DNA of 40,440 nucleotides from an uncultured Clostridium sp. (GTDB lineage Bacteria; Bacillota; Clostridia; Oscillospirales; Acutalibacteraceae): positions 1 to 40,440 of the forward strand of contig CABRLN010000020.1 of assembly GCA_902471875.1 (NCBI GenBank), written 5' to 3'. Below are positions 38,557 through 40,440 of the stretch, piece after piece. The notes beneath the pieces were generated by a model. It was given only the letters and a program-made list of their open reading frames with translations. It was not told the DNA's origin and ran no database searches. The number at the start of each line of letters is the position of its first letter. Position 1 is the first letter of the stretch. The position numbers were made by a program, and so were the translations under genes.

Positions 38557-40041
38557 ATGTTAAAAAAACTTACAGCATTGGGACTAACCTTGTTTATTAT
38601 GATGTCAATATCAGCCTGTGCCGGTGACGAAAAAATTACGGCTACCGAAGAAGCTGCAACTTCAGCAACCCAAAAGGCAACAGAAGAAGCAACCGAGTAC
38701 ACGCCTGTACACACCAAAAACAAGGTTAATGAGCAGGGTTTGGCAGACAATATAAGCGATGGTGCAATTTTGCATACTTGGTGCTGGTCTTTTAATACAA
38801 TTAAAAAGAATATGAAGGATATTGCCGGCGCAGGTTTTTCTACCATTCAAACATCTCCCATAATGCAATGTAAAATTGGTGATGATGGCGGAATGCAGCT
38901 TCAGGATGACGATGAAAGCAGCAATAACGGCAAGTGGTACTACCACTATCAACCTACAGATTATGTTATCGGCAACTATCAACTGGGAACAAAAGAGGAA
39001 TTTACACAAATGTGCGAAGAGGCACATAAATACGGTGTAAAGGTTATTGTTGACGCTGTTGTAAACCATGTTACAGGTGATAAATCAGTTATAAGCGAAA
39101 ATATAACTAATATGAAAAATCCATTTCATAATCGTAATGATATTAGTGACTATAATGACCGTGAAGAGGTTACCCAAGGCAATTTGTTGGGATTAACCGA
39201 CCTTAACACACAGAATGAAGAAGTTCAACAGTATATCTTAAAGTATCTTAAAGAATGTGTAAAAGCAGGTGCGGACGGTTTTAGATATGACGCAACAAAG
39301 CATATTGAGCTTGACAGTGATGACGAAAAGTTTGCTTCTAATTTCTGGAATGTTATTCTAAACAATGGTTCAAAATTCCAATATGGTGAGGTTTTGCAGG
39401 GTGGTTCAGACAGAATTACATCATATGCAAAAATTATGAATGTAACAGCTTCAGACTACGGTGAGTTGCTTAGAAATGCTGTAATTAATGAAGATGTTTC
39501 TGTGGGCTCTTTGCGTGATTATGCGGTAAATGGTATGAACCCGAGCAATCTTGTAACGTGGGTAGAGTCACACGATAATTATTGCAATGACGGTAACTGG
39601 AGTGCTATGGATGAAACACAAATTAAACAGGCGTGGGCAATTTTATGTGCAAGAAAAGATGGAACACCGTTGTTTTTTGATCGTCCGGCAGGTTCGTCAA
39701 CCGATAGTCAGTGGGGTGATAATAAAATTGGTGCAGCAGGCAGCAGTTTTTACAAGGATAAAGAGGTTACATCGGTTAATAAGTTTAGAACCGATATGAT
39801 TGGCGAGGACGAAAAACTTTCCAACCCTGATGATAACACATCACTAATTATGATACAACGTGGTAAAAAGGGTGCTGTTATCGTAAATGTCTCAAATAAA
39901 GAAGCAAAGCTGACAGATGTTGAAACAGACCTTACAGGCGGAGCTTACAAAGACAAGGTAAGCGGAAAAGAATTTAAGGTGAAAAATGGCAAGCTGTCGG
40001 GCACGGTTAAAAAGAATGCTGTTGTTGTGCTTTATAAGTAA
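38557..40041 (+). CDS. lipoprotein alpha-amylase (GH13, AmyE-like), no dockerin
   Basis: 494 residues. A lipobox (MSISAC, Cys about 22) predicts lipid anchoring; a Thr/Glu-rich spacer (to about 58) leads into a GH13 domain very similar to the one at 6672 and to B. subtilis AmyE (GH13 subfamily 28 type): DAVVNH, catalytic D245 in GFRYDATKH, E278 in FQYGEV, D340 in VESHDN, then a small C-domain ending AVVVLYK. It has no dockerin and no starch-binding module, so it would work at the cell surface on oligosaccharides released by the large amylase. GAAAGGAGT precedes the ATG. Probably co-transcribed with the PHP phosphatase. Confidence 0.93.
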   Translation: MLKKLTALGLTLFIMMSISACAGDEKITATEEAATSATQKATEEATEYTPVHTKNKVNEQGLADNISDGAILHTWCWSFNTIKKNMKDIAGAGFSTIQTSPIMQCKIGDDGGMQLQDDDESSNNGKWYYHYQPTDYVIGNYQLGTKEEFTQMCEEAHKYGVKVIVDAVVNHVTGDKSVISENITNMKNPFHNRNDISDYNDREEVTQGNLLGLTDLNTQNEEVQQYILKYLKECVKAGADGFRYDATKHIELDSDDEKFASNFWNVILNNGSKFQYGEVLQGGSDRITSYAKIMNVTASDYGELLRNAVINEDVSVGSLRDYAVNGMNPSNLVTWVESHDNYCNDGNWSAMDETQIKQAWAILCARKDGTPLFFDRPAGSSTDSQWGDNKIGAAGSSFYKDKEVTSVNKFRTDMIGEDEKLSNPDDNTSLIMIQRGKKGAVIVNVSNKEAKLTDVETDLTGGAYKDKVSGKEFKVKNGKLSGTVKKNAVVVLYK

Positions 40042-40179
40042 TTGCAGCATAATTTATGGTAAAAGCTTTACGTTATTGGAATACACAAATTATTGTTATA
40101 ATTTTAACTACTGAAGCATTAATTGCATAAAATAATTACTTCTAATTTAGCAAAATTATAAATATTAGCCAAAAATATG

Positions 40180-40208
40180 TTGACATTTATATTTTTATAT
40201 GTTATTAT
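40180..40208 (+). promoter_or_regulatory. orphan sigma-A promoter
   Basis: A perfect TTGACA (40180-40185), 17-nt spacer, TATTAT (40203-40208), the same combination as the riboswitch promoter at 30387. It points to the terminator at 40264-40296, with no gene between. Confidence 0.65.
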
Positions 40209-40263
40209 AACACTATAATTTAGTTTTCATAATTTTATTTATAACTTTTTTCATAATACTCCT

Positions 40264-40296
40264 AAAATCAGGCAGCAATTAAGCTGTCTGATTTTC
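40264..40296 (+). terminator. intrinsic terminator
   Basis: AAAATCAG-G-CAGC (40264-40276) pairs with GCTG-T-CTGATTTT (40283-40295), one G-U pair, 6-nt loop, followed by a T-rich tail. Confidence 0.8.
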
Positions 40297-40299
40297 TTG

Positions 40300-40440
40300 T
40301 TGGTGCCTTTAGGCGTGGAAATAAACCCCCAGTTCAACTGGGGGAAGATAAAAAGCTTTAGCAAAAGAAAACCTCCGAGTATAATAGGAATGTGTTTGGC
40401 GACGCATTACCTAAATACAGGGAGGAATTTCACAATGACA
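40300..40440 (+). mobile_element. possible left end of an IS200/IS605-type element (truncated)
   Basis: A 9-bp hairpin CCCCCAGTT-C-AACTGGGGG (40326-40344) lies upstream of a gene start at 40435. CCTCC at 40372-40376 can pair with GGAGG at 40421-40425 and hide the ribosome site; AATGTG/CGCATT (about 40389-40408) forms a small stem between. Subterminal hairpins and a sequestered ribosome site are features of IS200-type left ends. Only the first two codons (ATG ACA) of the gene are inside the window, so the transposase itself is not seen. Confidence 0.4.
40435..40440 (+). CDS. 5' end of a truncated gene
   Basis: ATG ACA at the window edge behind GGGAGG at 9 nt. Identity unknown; a TnpA-type transposase is suggested only by the upstream hairpins. 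Confidence 0.4.

Larger units (their letters stand above)
40042..40434. other. intergenic region with orphan promoter, hairpins and possible element end
   Basis: About 390 nt without a complete gene. It contains the promoter at 40180-40208, a terminator at 40264-40296, and from about 40297 onward the hairpins described as a possible IS200/IS605 left end. An ATG with GGGAGG upstream opens at 40435 and is cut by the window end. Confidence 0.6.

Noticed and set aside
1..40440. tRNA, rRNA or tmRNA genes
   Set aside because: None could be recognised on either strand by eye; a covariance-model scan would be needed to exclude them fully.

Overview
The window looks like the chromosome of a low-GC, spore-forming Firmicute of the Ruminococcaceae, most likely a starch-degrading Ruminococcus close to R. 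bromii. The basis is strongly AT-rich intergenic DNA, type I dockerins on secreted proteins, a dockerin-bearing multimodular GH13 amylase with starch-binding modules and Pro-Thr linkers, a CwlJ/GerQ-type spore pair, and Firmicute-style GGAGG ribosome sites and sigma-A promoters. The species name is an inference; no rRNA is present.

Layout. 1-6144 (minus strand): an AlkD-like DNA repair protein, then a methionine/one-carbon operon transcribed leftward (metF, a free-standing MetH activation-domain protein, and a short cobalamin-dependent methionine synthase lacking that domain), then a Tim44-like zinc-ribbon membrane protein. 6672-9821 (plus): a secreted amylase (GH13, starch-binding module, dockerin, two near-identical C-terminal modules). 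10319-14260 (plus): an AbrB regulator overlapping a membrane acyltransferase gene, then a two-gene polysaccharide unit (sugar transferase and O-antigen ligase/polymerase-like protein). 14401-17934 (minus): a PNPOx-fold protein, a PrsA-like lipoprotein, and a spore pair (GerQ-like and CwlJ-like).

18388-29962 (plus) is a compact phage-derived block: a small HTH regulator between paired palindromic operators, then an 11 kb tightly packed operon encoding small and large terminase, portal, protease, decoration protein, major capsid, head connectors, a LysM tail protein, a baseplate hub, spike, gp25-like protein, gpJ, gpI and a small fibre. The order is that of PBSX-type contractile phages, but I find no tail sheath, separate tube, long chaperone or tape-measure gene, and no integrase, replication or lysis gene in the window. 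All reading frames are open, and the large-terminase catalytic residues are intact. A domesticated particle or gene-transfer-agent-like system with a reduced tail is one hypothesis; a recently deleted prophage is the main alternative.

30387-32737 (plus) is a sigma-A promoter, a cobalamin riboswitch with a terminator, and a secreted protein with a transcobalamin-like DUF4430 domain, a beta-propeller and a C-terminal dockerin. It suggests a B12-binding protein docked on the same cohesin scaffolds that carry amylases. It fits the B12-dependent MetH in the same window.

32986-40041: a zinc-ribbon PASTA protein whose kinase domain has lost its catalytic residues, an XRE regulator, a histidine phosphatase, leuB, a CpsB-like PHP phosphatase, and a second GH13 amylase predicted to be a lipoprotein without dockerin. 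40180-40440 holds an orphan promoter-terminator pair and what may be the left end of an IS200/IS605-type element, cut by the window edge.
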